This document shows, piece after piece, positions 25,289 to 33,496 of a DNA stretch of 64,000 nt. Source of the stretch: Duganella sp. 1411 (lineage in GTDB: Bacteria; Pseudomonadota; Gammaproteobacteria; Burkholderiales; Burkholderiaceae_D); NCBI RefSeq assembly GCF_017833525.1, contig NZ_JAFICD010000007.1, forward strand, positions 62,001-126,000, read 5' to 3'. Position numbers and translations under genes: made by a program. Under the pieces are notes generated by a model. That model was not told the origin of the DNA and did not search any database. It saw only the letters and a list, made by a program, of their open reading frames with translations. Every line of letters starts with the position of its first letter. Position 1 is the stretch's first letter.

Positions 25289-26668
25289 TTACAGCCAGCC
25301 CTTGGTCACCAGGCTCCTGGACACGTAACGGGCCAGCAGCAGGTTGTTGAACGGGGTCGGGTGGACCTCGTCGGCGAACGAATAGTGGCTCACGTCGCCC
25401 GACTTGAGGTTGCCGGCATTGCACGCCAGCGACGTGCCCAGCGGATTCTTGGCCGCGCTCAGGTCGCACGCCGGTTCGGTCACGTTGGTCAGCCCGTACG
25501 GTCCCGGATTGGTGGCCTGGTCGTGGCTGACGGCGAACACGTCGACGATCACCACTTTCGGTTCCGCCGACAGGCCGGCGGTCAGCGCCGTGTTGAAGGC
25601 GCTCACCATGGCGTTGATGAGCGCCTGGGTGGCGGCCGACTGGCCGCGGCCGGACGGCGTGGTGGCGACGTCGGGCAGGTTGTTGACGGTCACGAAGTTG
25701 GCGCCGTTGGCGATGATCTGCGTCTTGACCAGGTTGGCCAGCTCGGTGCCGGCGGTGCCCAGCGCGGCGACCAGTTCCGGGCCCTTGGCGGTGGCGTAGT
25801 CGAGCCCGGCCTTGTTGCCGGCGGCGGTGGCGTCGGCCGTGGCCTTGGCCACCATCGGACCGTAGACGGTCTGCGAGGCGACCGCCGAGTTGCCCGGCTG
25901 GACGGCGGCGGCGCCGATGGCCACCGTGGTGATGCTGGTCTGCGTGCTGCCGGGCTTGGCAGCTTCCGTTTGCGCGGCAAAGGCGATGGCCTGGGCGGCG
26001 GTCTGCGGATTGGTCGCGCCGGCCGCCAGTTGCGGCACCAGGCTCTGCAAGTAGGCGATGCCGCCGGCCTTGGTGCCTTCGGCGGTGGCGGCGGCGCTCA
26101 ACGCGGCCAGCTGGAACAGCACATCGTTACCGCCGGCCATGACGAACACCATTTCATCGCCCTTGAACTTGCCGCCGACCGCCTTCAGGTGGTTGGCCAC
26201 CTGGGTGACGACGGGTATGGTCAGCGCGCCCAGCGCGCTGCCGGCCAGTTTGTTGCCCGGCCCGACGGGATTGGTGACGCGCGAGCCGCCCTGGGCGTAG
26301 CCGTAGCAGCCGGCGTGGGCCACCTGCGGCACCGAGAAGCCCTTGCTGGCGTCGCCGTCGAGGCCGGTCACGGCGGCGCACGGAGCTGGCAGGCCCAGCT
26401 GGGCGGCCACCAGTTCGGTCCAGTTCTTGCCGGTCAGGGTGGAGGCGACGGCCGTGTTATCGCCGTTGATGGTGAACTTGCCGCCCTTGAGGGCGGCCAC
26501 AGTGCCGACGGCATACGAACCGACATCCGACAGGCTATCGCCGAAGGACACTTGCGCGCTGTACTTGTTTTTGATGGTTTGATCACCGGGCTTCGGGTCG
26601 GCGCTGCCGCCACAACCCGCCAGGACAGCCAGAGTCATTGCAGCCAGTGCAAATTTGGTGTTGCGCAT
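25289..26668 (-). CDS. SGNH/GDSL-family lipoprotein hydrolase
   Basis: A 459-residue predicted lipoprotein esterase or lipase. The lipobox LAGC places the acylated cysteine at residue 19 (MRNTKFALAAMTLAVLAGCGG). Catalytic blocks are block I FGDSLSDVG (nucleophile S45), block III MAGGNDVLFQL and block V FADEVHPTPFNN with the Asp-His pair. The middle region is Ala-rich and helical (about 180-320), longer than in compact GDSL enzymes. AGGAG precedes ATG 26668; the open frame continues upstream to 26770 but that part reads through a non-coding AT-rich segment. The substrate is unknown. Confidence 0.9.
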   Translation of the reverse strand: MRNTKFALAAMTLAVLAGCGGSADPKPGDQTIKNKYSAQVSFGDSLSDVGSYAVGTVAALKGGKFTINGDNTAVASTLTGKNWTELVAAQLGLPAPCAAVTGLDGDASKGFSVPQVAHAGCYGYAQGGSRVTNPVGPGNKLAGSALGALTIPVVTQVANHLKAVGGKFKGDEMVFVMAGGNDVLFQLAALSAAATAEGTKAGGIAYLQSLVPQLAAGATNPQTAAQAIAFAAQTEAAKPGSTQTSITTVAIGAAAVQPGNSAVASQTVYGPMVAKATADATAAGNKAGLDYATAKGPELVAALGTAGTELANLVKTQIIANGANFVTVNNLPDVATTPSGRGQSAATQALINAMVSAFNTALTAGLSAEPKVVIVDVFAVSHDQATNPGPYGLTNVTEPACDLSAAKNPLGTSLACNAGNLKSGDVSHYSFADEVHPTPFNNLLLARYVSRSLVTKGWL

Positions 26669-26755
26669 GTTGTCTCCTGTGAATATTCTTTTATGGTTTG
26701 ATACGAACGGGCGTGCTATTCGCATCCCAACTAATATGCCAGCGTTAGCGCTGCT

Positions 26756-26790
26756 TGTATAGAAAAACACCGGACAATCCGCCGGTGTGT
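26756..26790 (-). terminator. Rho-independent terminator downstream of the lipoprotein alpha/beta hydrolase
   Basis: Read on the minus strand, ACACCGG and CCGGTGT (26767-26773 and 2682-26788 on the plus numbering, that is 26782-26788) form a 7-bp stem with an eight-base loop, followed by TTTTTCTATA. It lies 65 bases after the stop at 26853 and ahead of the GDSL gene. Confidence 0.75.
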
Positions 26791-26852
26791 GAGCAAAAAA
26801 GAACAGTTGCTCGGCTTTTCAATTGCAAGCTTAATCTGCCTCAAACAGGGGT

Positions 26853-28361
26853 CTAGCGGTTTGGGGCAGAATCGAAAAACGCGCGCGCCTCCCGCAGGCA
26901 GAATGGCGCAACCAGGCCGGCGTGGTAGCTATCCTTCACCGACTTGTTGGCCTGCCGCAGCACCTCCTTGGCGGCCGCGAATTCCAGGCGCGTGGCCAGA
27001 TACGGCGTGGCCAGCGAGGTGTCCTCCAGATCGAGTCCCGTCAGCGCCGGCGCGCCCCTGGCGGCGAAATACGCCCCGGCCGCCTTGGTATTGGCGAACG
27101 ACACCACCGGATCGTCGCCGCCGCCGCACAGGAACAGCGGCACGGACGGCGTATAGGTGCGCAAATCGTTTTTCAGCAGCCAGCGGCGCAGCGGCTGGGC
27201 CGGCGCGCAGTCGAGCGGATTGGCGGCGCTGGTATTGCATGGGTTGGCCTTCAGATCGGCCAGATAACCGTTGCGATACGCGGTTTTGATCAAGTGATCG
27301 ACGCCGAAGAACGACGCGTAGCCGTCCGGCTGCGGCAGCGAATCCTGGGCGAACAGCACATCGTCGGGCAGCTTGCCGGCGGCCACCAGCGCGCCGAAAC
27401 CGCGCGTGCCCGGCAGCAGCGTATCGATGCCGGTGGCGTACTTGGCCTCGTAGACATCGGCCGTGCTGGCGTAGAGCGCGGCGCCGGCGCGCTGGCCGGC
27501 ATTGATCACCAGGGGCAGGAAACCGGTCGCGCCCACGGTCGGCGCGCCCGCGAAGATGGTGTCGCCGAACAGCAGCAAGGCGTAAGGGCCGGACAGCGGC
27601 GCGGCGGCGGTGACGTTGAATTCGCCCGCGTAGCCGGTCTGCATGGCCCGCTGCGTGGCCAGCGCCACATAGCCGCCCTGCGAATAACCGGTCACCATCA
27701 GCCGGCTCGACGCGCCGACCTTCATCGACGCGAAAGAGCTGCGGGCGGCGCGCAGGGCGTCGACCATGTCGGCCGATTGCTGGTTGGCGTCGAGATAGGC
27801 GTGATAGGCCAATGACGAGCCCGCGTAGCCGGCGTAATTGGGCGCCACCACGATATAGCCGCGGGCGGCGAACATCGCGGCGATCATCAACGGCTCGCTG
27901 GACGACAGGTCGGCCATGTCGTCGCTCTTTTGCACGGTGGTGCCGTGCGCGTAGAGCAGCACCGGCCGATTACCCTGGCAGGCCGCGTCCTTGCCTGACG
28001 GGACCATGACGGCGGTGCTGGCGTCGGTATCGGCCGCCAACGAATCGACGGTATGATATTTGAGCGTATAGGTGGTGACGGCGCACAGCGGCGTGCTGGT
28101 CACGGTGGTGCCGAGCACCACGGATTGATCGACCAGTTTCTTGAGTTCGCCCGGCTCGACCGTGCCGGCGGTGGCGCCGCCGATCAGTGTGGCCGGCACC
28201 ACGGTGGCGGCGCCGATGACGGAGCCGCGCGGCGGCGGCGGCGGGGGCGGCGGCGGCGACACTACCACCGAGCCGCTGCTCTGGCTGCCGGAGCCGCCGC
28301 CCCCGCCACACGAAGCCAGCGCGAGCGCCAGGCAAATCAACGTCACTTTAGCGCAGCGCAT
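26853..28361 (-). CDS. Surface lipoprotein with alpha/beta hydrolase (secretory lipase-like) domain
   Basis: A 502-residue protein with the lipobox LASC (cysteine 18), then a Gly/Ser tract and a run of nine prolines that acts as a stalk. The hydrolase domain follows: PVLLYAHGTTVQ with an oxyanion-type HG, MFAARGYIVVAPNYAGYAGS, and the nucleophile elbow GYSQGGYVALATQRAM near residue 225. A later SVPLFLCGGGDDPVVSFANTKAAGAYF supplies the probable acid residue. The pattern resembles fungal-type secretory lipases and related bacterial esterases. GAGGAT precedes ATG 28361; a longer frame to 28415 was rejected. Together with the GDSL gene it makes a pair of exported hydrolases. Confidence 0.87.
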   Translation of the reverse strand: MRCAKVTLICLALALASCGGGGGSGSQSSGSVVVSPPPPPPPPPRGSVIGAATVVPATLIGGATAGTVEPGELKKLVDQSVVLGTTVTSTPLCAVTTYTLKYHTVDSLAADTDASTAVMVPSGKDAACQGNRPVLLYAHGTTVQKSDDMADLSSSEPLMIAAMFAARGYIVVAPNYAGYAGSSLAYHAYLDANQQSADMVDALRAARSSFASMKVGASSRLMVTGYSQGGYVALATQRAMQTGYAGEFNVTAAAPLSGPYALLLFGDTIFAGAPTVGATGFLPLVINAGQRAGAALYASTADVYEAKYATGIDTLLPGTRGFGALVAAGKLPDDVLFAQDSLPQPDGYASFFGVDHLIKTAYRNGYLADLKANPCNTSAANPLDCAPAQPLRRWLLKNDLRTYTPSVPLFLCGGGDDPVVSFANTKAAGAYFAARGAPALTGLDLEDTSLATPYLATRLEFAAAKEVLRQANKSVKDSYHAGLVAPFCLREARAFFDSAPNR

Positions 28362-28473
28362 ATCACAATCCTCGCAAGATGGCCGGCCGAGGTTTTCGGG
28401 CCGACAACAATTCATCTTAGCACTGGATTATGGAAATTTCCTGCGAAGCGAGCCCAACCAAACATCGGCGCCA

Positions 28474-28566
28474 CGTTGGGCGGATTGGCGCGGCGTAATC
28501 GGCCATGCGTGCGTTATCGACGGCGCATAGATGGCCGATTACGGCGTTCCGCCTAATCCGCCCTAC
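28474..28566. repeat. REP-like element, copy 3 (two-hairpin, diverged)
   Basis: The same layout as copy 2. The left palindrome is GGCGGATTGGCGCGGCGTAATCGGCC, followed by a spacer with GCGTTATCGACGGCGCATAGAT. The right palindrome is GGCCGATTA and TAATCCGCC (28552-28560 region). It lies between the lipoprotein hydrolase and sua5, and its right end forms the last five codons and the TAG stop of sua5. Confidence 0.88.
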
Positions 28567-29635
28567 GGTTCAACAGAGATTCGATGATGCCGGCGGAGCC
28601 GAACACGGAGCGGCGCAGGCGGTCGTTGACGCCCAGCCATTGGGGATCTTGCGGAGGGGTTTGCACCAAAATTACGTCAGCGCCGGTTTGGTCCATGTCC
28701 CGCAAGGCGGCGTACAGGCCGTAGGCGTACCCGGCCGGGTCGGCGGGCAACAGTCGCTGGCTCGGCGCCAGCGCCGGCAGCGCGTGGGCGATGACCGCTA
28801 CCTTGATGCCCTTGGCGTGCAACCGTGCCAGCGTGGCCGTCAAGGCGTCGCCGTCGAGCATCGTCACCGGCGTGCGCGGCGCGTAGTGCGATTCGAGCGT
28901 GCCCGATGCGCGCGGCGCGGCCTGGTCCGGCGCGGACGGCAAACGGCCGATGACGTCGGCTATCTGTTCGGCACCGATGTGCCCTGGGCGCAACAGCACC
29001 GGGCCGTGCGTCGCCAGCCGCGACAGATCGACGATGGTCGATTCGATGCCGACCTGGCTGGGGCCGCCTTCCAGCACCGTGTTAAGTAATTGGGCCGAAC
29101 AGGCGTCTTCGTCGCTGATCGAGCCTTCATCGTCATCGTCCAGCGCGAACTCGTCACGCACGTGCTGCGCCGTCGTGGGGCTGACGTTGCCGAACTTGTT
29201 GGCCGACGGCGCGGCGACGCCGCCCTTGCCACCCTTGAAGGCGCTCAGCAGGGCGATCGCGACCGGATGCGAGGGGCAGCGGATGCCCACCGTGTCCTGG
29301 CCGCCGGAGACGGCGTCCGGTATGTGGCCGGCGCGCTTCAAAATCAAGGTCAACGGTCCCGGCCAGAAGGCGGCGACCAGTTGCCGCGCCTCTGGCGGAA
29401 TGTCGCTGACCCAATAGTCCAGATCGGCGCCGGGCGCCACGTGCACGATCACCGGATGGTCGTTAGGGCGGCCCTTGGCCTGGTAGATGCGGGCCACGGC
29501 GGCCGGATTCTCGGCATCGGCGCCCAGGCCGTAGACGGTCTCGGTCGGGAACGCGACCAGGCCGCCCTCCTCCAAAACGGCGGCGGCCGCCGCGATGTCC
29601 GCCGCGTCGGCGACCTCGTGGCGCGGTTGCTTCAC
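28553..29635 (-). CDS. sua5: Threonylcarbamoyl-AMP synthase, Sua5 type
   Basis: Makes threonylcarbamoyl-AMP from threonine, bicarbonate and ATP for t6A37 in tRNA. The 360-residue product has an N-terminal YrdC domain (about 10-200) with GGLVAFPTETVYGLGADA, KGRPNDHPVIVHV, PGPLTLIL, TVGIRCPSHPVA and SAPSANKFGNVSPTTAQHV-type residues (here VAAPSANKFG). A C-terminal Sua5 domain follows (about 230-355: PRASGTLESHYAPRTPV and LYAALRDMDQ). It begins with GTG at 29635, whose last two bases overlap the purK TGA. The open frame extends further upstream inside purK but that part is not coding. The final residues RRAD and the stop come from REP copy 3. Confidence 0.93.
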   Translation of the reverse strand: MKQPRHEVADAADIAAAAAVLEEGGLVAFPTETVYGLGADAENPAAVARIYQAKGRPNDHPVIVHVAPGADLDYWVSDIPPEARQLVAAFWPGPLTLILKRAGHIPDAVSGGQDTVGIRCPSHPVAIALLSAFKGGKGGVAAPSANKFGNVSPTTAQHVRDEFALDDDDEGSISDEDACSAQLLNTVLEGGPSQVGIESTIVDLSRLATHGPVLLRPGHIGAEQIADVIGRLPSAPDQAAPRASGTLESHYAPRTPVTMLDGDALTATLARLHAKGIKVAVIAHALPALAPSQRLLPADPAGYAYGLYAALRDMDQTGADVILVQTPPQDPQWLGVNDRLRRSVFGSAGIIESLLNRRAD

Positions 29636-30825
29636 GGTTCGATACCCAGGATGGCGCAGGCGGCGTTCAGTTGCCGCTGCGCCTCGTCCAGGGTCGGCGC
29701 GACGATGGTCAGGTGGCCCATCTTGCGCGCGCGGCGCGGGTCGTCCTTGCCATACAGATGCAGGCAGGCGCCCGGCAACGCCAGGATGCGGTCCCAGGCC
29801 GGTTCGCGCGCAGTGTCGCTGTCGCCTTCGAACCAGACATCGCCTAGGATGTTGAGCATGACCGCCGGCGAATGCTGGCGCACGTCGCCCAGCGGCAGGC
29901 GCGCCATCGCGCGGACCTGCTGCGCGAACTGGCTGGTAACGCAGGCGTCCATCGTGTAGTGGCCGCTGTTGTGCGGACGCGGCGCCATTTCGTTGACCAC
30001 CAGGCTGCCGTCGGTCAGCACGAAGAATTCGATGCACAGCACGCCGACGTAGCCCAGTTCGGCCACGATGGCCTGCGCCGCCTGTTGCGCCACCTTGGCG
30101 CTGGCGTCGGAAACATTGGGGCCCGGCACCGTGGTGGTGAACAGGATGCCGTCGCGGTGGACATTCTCGGCGATCGGATAGACCACCGACGCGCCATCGG
30201 CGCCACGCGCGGTCAGCACCGATACTTCATAGGCCAGCGGCAGCATCTTTTCCAGCAGGCAGGTGACCTTGTCCATGCTTTCAAACGCGGCGCGCACGTC
30301 CTCGCGCGATTTCACGCGGACCTGGCCCTTGCCGTCGTAGCCCATGCGCACCGTCTTCAGGATGCCCGGCAGCAGATCGTCGGCGATATCGTCGATATCC
30401 TGCTGCGATGCGATCACTTTGTGCGGCGCCGGCATCACGCCCGAACGCGGCGCGCAGTCGACAAAGAATTTCTTCTCGGCGATGCGGTCCTGCGCCACCG
30501 ACACGCCATGCGCGTTGGGGGCGACGAACACGCGCTCGGCCAGACGCGACAAGCTGTCGGCCGGCACGTTCTCGAATTCGGTGGTGACGGCCAGGCATTG
30601 CGCCGCCAGCGCGTCCAGCCCGGCGGCGTCGCTGTAGCCGGCGTTGACCAGCCGCTGCGCGACCTGCCCCGCCGGACATTCATCGGCGGGCTCCAGCACG
30701 GCGACCTGATAACCCATGCTCTGGGCGGCCTGGGCGAACATGCGGCCCAGTTGACCGCCGCCCATCACGCCCAGCCATGCCGGTGGATTGGCGGCGGGCA
30801 GTAGTGGAGAAAAATCTTTGCTCAT
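29632..30825 (-). CDS. purK: 5-(carboxyamino)imidazole ribonucleotide synthase
   Basis: ATP-grasp enzyme converting AIR and bicarbonate to N5-CAIR in purine synthesis. The 397-residue protein is full length: WLGVMGGGQLGRMFAQAAQSMGY at the N-terminus, TTEFENVPADSL near 82, the ATP-grasp loop TVRMGYDGKGQVRV near 160, EKMLPLAYEVSV near 192, and EMAPRPHNSGHYTMDACVTSQFAQ near 278. It works directly with PurE, encoded just upstream (20 bases apart), and is coupled to sua5 downstream by a GTGA overlap. Confidence 0.96.
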   Translation of the reverse strand: MSKDFSPLLPAANPPAWLGVMGGGQLGRMFAQAAQSMGYQVAVLEPADECPAGQVAQRLVNAGYSDAAGLDALAAQCLAVTTEFENVPADSLSRLAERVFVAPNAHGVSVAQDRIAEKKFFVDCAPRSGVMPAPHKVIASQQDIDDIADDLLPGILKTVRMGYDGKGQVRVKSREDVRAAFESMDKVTCLLEKMLPLAYEVSVLTARGADGASVVYPIAENVHRDGILFTTTVPGPNVSDASAKVAQQAAQAIVAELGYVGVLCIEFFVLTDGSLVVNEMAPRPHNSGHYTMDACVTSQFAQQVRAMARLPLGDVRQHSPAVMLNILGDVWFEGDSDTAREPAWDRILALPGACLHLYGKDDPRRARKMGHLTIVAPTLDEAQRQLNAACAILGIEP

Positions 30826-30845
30826 TGATTATTTATTCGAACGAT

Positions 30846-31352
30846 TTATTCAAGCGGCAGCGTCATGGCCTTGGCGGCGTCGGTTTGCGTGACGCGGAAG
30901 GCTTCCAGCTTGTCGGCCAGCGCGTCGTCGGTGGCGGCGATCATCGCCACCGCCGTCAGCGCGGCGTTGGCGGCGCCGGCCTCGCCGATGGCGAAGGTCG
31001 ATACCGGCACGCCCTTGGGCATCTGCACGATCGACAGCAGCGAATCCTCGCCGCGCAGATACTTCGACGGCACCGGCACACCCAGCACCGGCACGATGGT
31101 CATCGCCGCAACCATGCCCGGCAGGTGGGCGGCGCCGCCGGCGCCGGCGATGATGGCGCGCAGGCCGCGCGCGCGCGCGCTTTTGGCGTACGCATACATC
31201 TCGTCCGGCATGCGGTGCGCGGAAATGACCTGCGCTTCGAACGGCACGCCGAACTGCTTGAGGATGGCGACCGCGTTCTGCATCACGTCCCAGTCCGAGG
31301 ACGAACCCATGATGACGCCGACCAGCGGCTTAGTGCTTTGAACGTCCGCCAT
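30846..31352 (-). CDS. purE: N5-carboxyaminoimidazole ribonucleotide mutase
   Basis: Rearranges N5-CAIR, the PurK product, to CAIR. The 168-residue protein has the class I PurE motifs VGVIMGSSSDWDVMQNA, EAQVISAHRMPDEMYAYA (His-Arg pair) and IIAGAGGAAHLPGMVAAMT-VPVLGVPVPSKYLRGEDSLLSIVQMPKGVPVSTFAIG. Its ATG is one base beyond the purC stop, indicating translational coupling in a purC-purE-purK-sua5 transcript. Confidence 0.97.
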   Translation of the reverse strand: MADVQSTKPLVGVIMGSSSDWDVMQNAVAILKQFGVPFEAQVISAHRMPDEMYAYAKSARARGLRAIIAGAGGAAHLPGMVAAMTIVPVLGVPVPSKYLRGEDSLLSIVQMPKGVPVSTFAIGEAGAANAALTAVAMIAATDDALADKLEAFRVTQTDAAKAMTLPLE

Positions 31353-31353
31353 C

Positions 31354-32247
31354 TCAGGCCTTCAGCTTCTGGCCGGTCAGGCGCTCGATCGCCTCGAAGT
31401 ACTTGGCCTGGGTCTTGTCGATGACGTCGGCCGGGAGCGCGGGCGCCGGCGCGGTCTTGCCCCAGTCCAGCGTTTCCAGGTAGTCGCGCACGAATTGCTT
31501 GTCGAACGACGGTGGCGACATGTCCGGCGCGTACGAATCGGCCGGCCAGAAGCGCGACGAGTCGGCCGTCAGCACTTCGTCCATCAGGTGCATGACGCCG
31601 TTTTCGTCCAGGCCGAATTCGAACTTGGTGTCGGCGATGATAATGCCGCGCGTGGCCGCGTAGTCGGCGGCGGCGGTGTACAGTTTGATGCTGATATCGC
31701 GCATTTTGGCGGCCAGTTCGGCGCCGATGCGGCTTTCCATGTCGGCAAAGCTAATGTTTTCGTCGTGCTCGCCCAGATCGGCCTTGGCCGCCGGCGTGAA
31801 CAGCGGCTCCGGCAATTTCTCCGCCTGGCGCAAGCCGGCCGGCAATTGAATGCCGCAGACGCTGCCCGTCGCCTGGTAATCCTTCCAGCCCGAACCGATG
31901 ATGTAGCCGCGCACCACCGCCTCGACCATGATCGGCTTCAGACGCTTGGCGACCACCGCGCGGCCCTTGACCTGCTCCACCTCATCGGCGGCGACCACGG
32001 ACTCGGGCGCGACGCCGGTCAGGTGGTTCGGCACGATGTGGCCCAGTTTCTCGAACCAGAAATCGCTCATCTGGTTCAAAACCATGCCCTTGCCGGGGAT
32101 AGGCTCGTTCATGACAACGTCGAAGGCTGACAGGCGGTCGGTGGTGACGATCAGGATCTTGTCGTCGCCGACGGCGTAGTTGTCGCGGACTTTGCCATGG
32201 CCGAGCAGTGGCAGGGATTTGATGGAGGATTGGTAAAGGCTGTTCAT
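31354..32247 (-). CDS. purC: SAICAR synthase
   Basis: Condenses CAIR with aspartate (ATP-dependent), the step after PurE. The 297-residue protein shows GHGKVRDNYAVGDDKILIVTTDRLSAFDVVMNEPIPGKG near residue 14, VVRGYIIGSGWKDYQATGSVCGI near 95, FTPAAKADLGEHDENISF near 135, and IIIADTKFEFGL near 190, all characteristic. ATG 32247 starts MNSLYQSSI; the frame continues upstream to 32346 through the fba terminator hairpin, so the longer start is rejected. No good ribosome site is visible. Confidence 0.96.
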   Translation of the reverse strand: MNSLYQSSIKSLPLLGHGKVRDNYAVGDDKILIVTTDRLSAFDVVMNEPIPGKGMVLNQMSDFWFEKLGHIVPNHLTGVAPESVVAADEVEQVKGRAVVAKRLKPIMVEAVVRGYIIGSGWKDYQATGSVCGIQLPAGLRQAEKLPEPLFTPAAKADLGEHDENISFADMESRIGAELAAKMRDISIKLYTAAADYAATRGIIIADTKFEFGLDENGVMHLMDEVLTADSSRFWPADSYAPDMSPPSFDKQFVRDYLETLDWGKTAPAPALPADVIDKTQAKYFEAIERLTGQKLKA

Positions 32248-32271
32248 AGCGGAGAATGTATTAACCAAACG

Positions 32272-32315
32272 TAGAAAAAGCGAAAACCGGCGACAAGGAA
32301 ACCTTGCCAGCCGGT
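32272..32315 (-). terminator. Rho-independent terminator after fba
   Basis: On the minus strand, ACCGGC and GCCGGT (outer stem) and CAAGG and CCTTG (inner stem, loop of three) between 32286 and 32315 form a long hairpin, followed by TTTTCGCTTTTT. It lies 40 bases after the fba stop and 25 bases before the purC ATG, so it could also act as an attenuator of purC. Confidence 0.75.
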
Positions 32316-32354
32316 CAAGAGATTCGGGCAAGCTTTGCCCGTCCAACCCGAATT

Positions 32355-33419
32355 TTACTTCACAATCTGTTGCAGCTCGCCGGCCTTGTAACGCTCGGCC
32401 ATTTTTTCCAGCGTCACTTGCTTGATTTTCGACGCTTGACCAGCGCAGCCGAACTGCTCGAAACGGGCGCGGACGATCTGCTCGGCGGCCAGACGGGCAG
32501 GCTTCAGGTAGTCGCGCGGGTCGAATTTCGACGGATTCTGGAACATGAACTGACGGATCGCGGCGGTCATCGCCAGGCGGATGTCGGTGTCGATGTTGAT
32601 CTTGCGTACGCCGTGACGGATGCCTTCCTGGATCTCTTCAACCGGCACGCCATAGGTTTCCTTCATGTCGCCGCCGAATTCGCGGATGATGGCCAGCAGT
32701 TCCTGCGGCACCGACGACGAACCGTGCATCACCAGGTGGGTGTTCGGGATGCGCGCGTGGATTTCCTTGATGCGGTCGATCGCCAGGATGTCGCCGGTCG
32801 GCTTGCGGGTGAACTTGTAGGCGCCGTGCGAGGTGCCGATGGCGATGGCCAGCGCGTCGCACTGGGTTTGCTTGACGAAGTCGGCGGCCTGGTTGACGTC
32901 GGTCAGCAGCTGCTCGCGGGTCATCGTGCCGTCGGCGCCGTGGCCGTCTTCCTTGTCGCCCTTCATGGTTTCCAGCGAACCCAGAACGCCCAGCTCGGCT
33001 TCAACGGTGACGCCGATGGCGTGCGAGAACTTGACCACTTCGCGCGACACTTCGACGTTGTACTCGTACGATGCGACCGACTTGCCGTCCGCTTCCAGCG
33101 AGCCGTCCATCATCACCGACGAGAAGCCGGAGCGGATCGCGGCCATGCAGACCGCCGGCGACTGGCCGTGGTCCTGGTGCATGACGACCGGAATGTGGGG
33201 ATAGGCTTCAATCGCGGCGTCGATCAGATGACGCAGGAACGCTTCGCCGGCATATTTGCGGGCGCCGGCCGAGGCTTGCATGATGACCGGGCTGTCGAGC
33301 GCGTCGGCGGCGGCCATGATGGCTTGCACTTGTTCCAGATTGTTGACGTTGAAAGCAGGAATGCCATAGCCGTTTTCAGCGGCGTGGTCCAGCAGTTGAC
33401 GCATGGATACGAGGGACAT
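32355..33419 (-). CDS. fba: Fructose-bisphosphate aldolase class II
   Basis: Zn-dependent cleavage of fructose 1,6-bisphosphate. The 354-residue enzyme is of the CbbA/FbaA long type: YGIPAFNVNNLEQVQAIMAAA, PVIMQASAGARKYAGE, PHIPVVMHQDHGQSPAVC (first Zn-ligand histidine), SSVMMDGSLEADGKS, TVEAELGVLG, IAIGTSHGAYKF and LVMHGSSSVPQE. ATG 33419 is preceded by GGAG; an in-frame start at 33437 is less likely. It lies downstream of pyk across a hairpin, and with pgk, pyk and the distant pfp covers part of lower glycolysis. Confidence 0.96.
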   Translation of the reverse strand: MSLVSMRQLLDHAAENGYGIPAFNVNNLEQVQAIMAAADALDSPVIMQASAGARKYAGEAFLRHLIDAAIEAYPHIPVVMHQDHGQSPAVCMAAIRSGFSSVMMDGSLEADGKSVASYEYNVEVSREVVKFSHAIGVTVEAELGVLGSLETMKGDKEDGHGADGTMTREQLLTDVNQAADFVKQTQCDALAIAIGTSHGAYKFTRKPTGDILAIDRIKEIHARIPNTHLVMHGSSSVPQELLAIIREFGGDMKETYGVPVEEIQEGIRHGVRKINIDTDIRLAMTAAIRQFMFQNPSKFDPRDYLKPARLAAEQIVRARFEQFGCAGQASKIKQVTLEKMAERYKAGELQQIVK

Positions 33420-33463
33420 GATGTGTACTCCAAACAATAAAAAAACTTGGTTGCCGGAGCGTT

Positions 33464-33486
33464 GCGCCCCCGTTCCGCGGGGGCGC
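33464..33486 (-). terminator. Hairpin between pyk and fba, possible terminator
   Basis: A perfect 9-bp stem, GCGCCCCCG (33464-33472) with CGGGGGCGC (33478-33486) and a five-base loop. On the minus strand a run of seven T follows only after about 20 bases (33440 region), so this is an imperfect terminator or an mRNA-stabilising hairpin. Confidence 0.45.
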
Positions 33487-33496
33487 GCTATCGGAC

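Noticed and set aside
28553..30037. 494-residue form of Sua5
   Set aside because: The first 134 residues read purK in another frame. The YrdC domain starts right after the GTG at 29635, which overlaps the purK stop.
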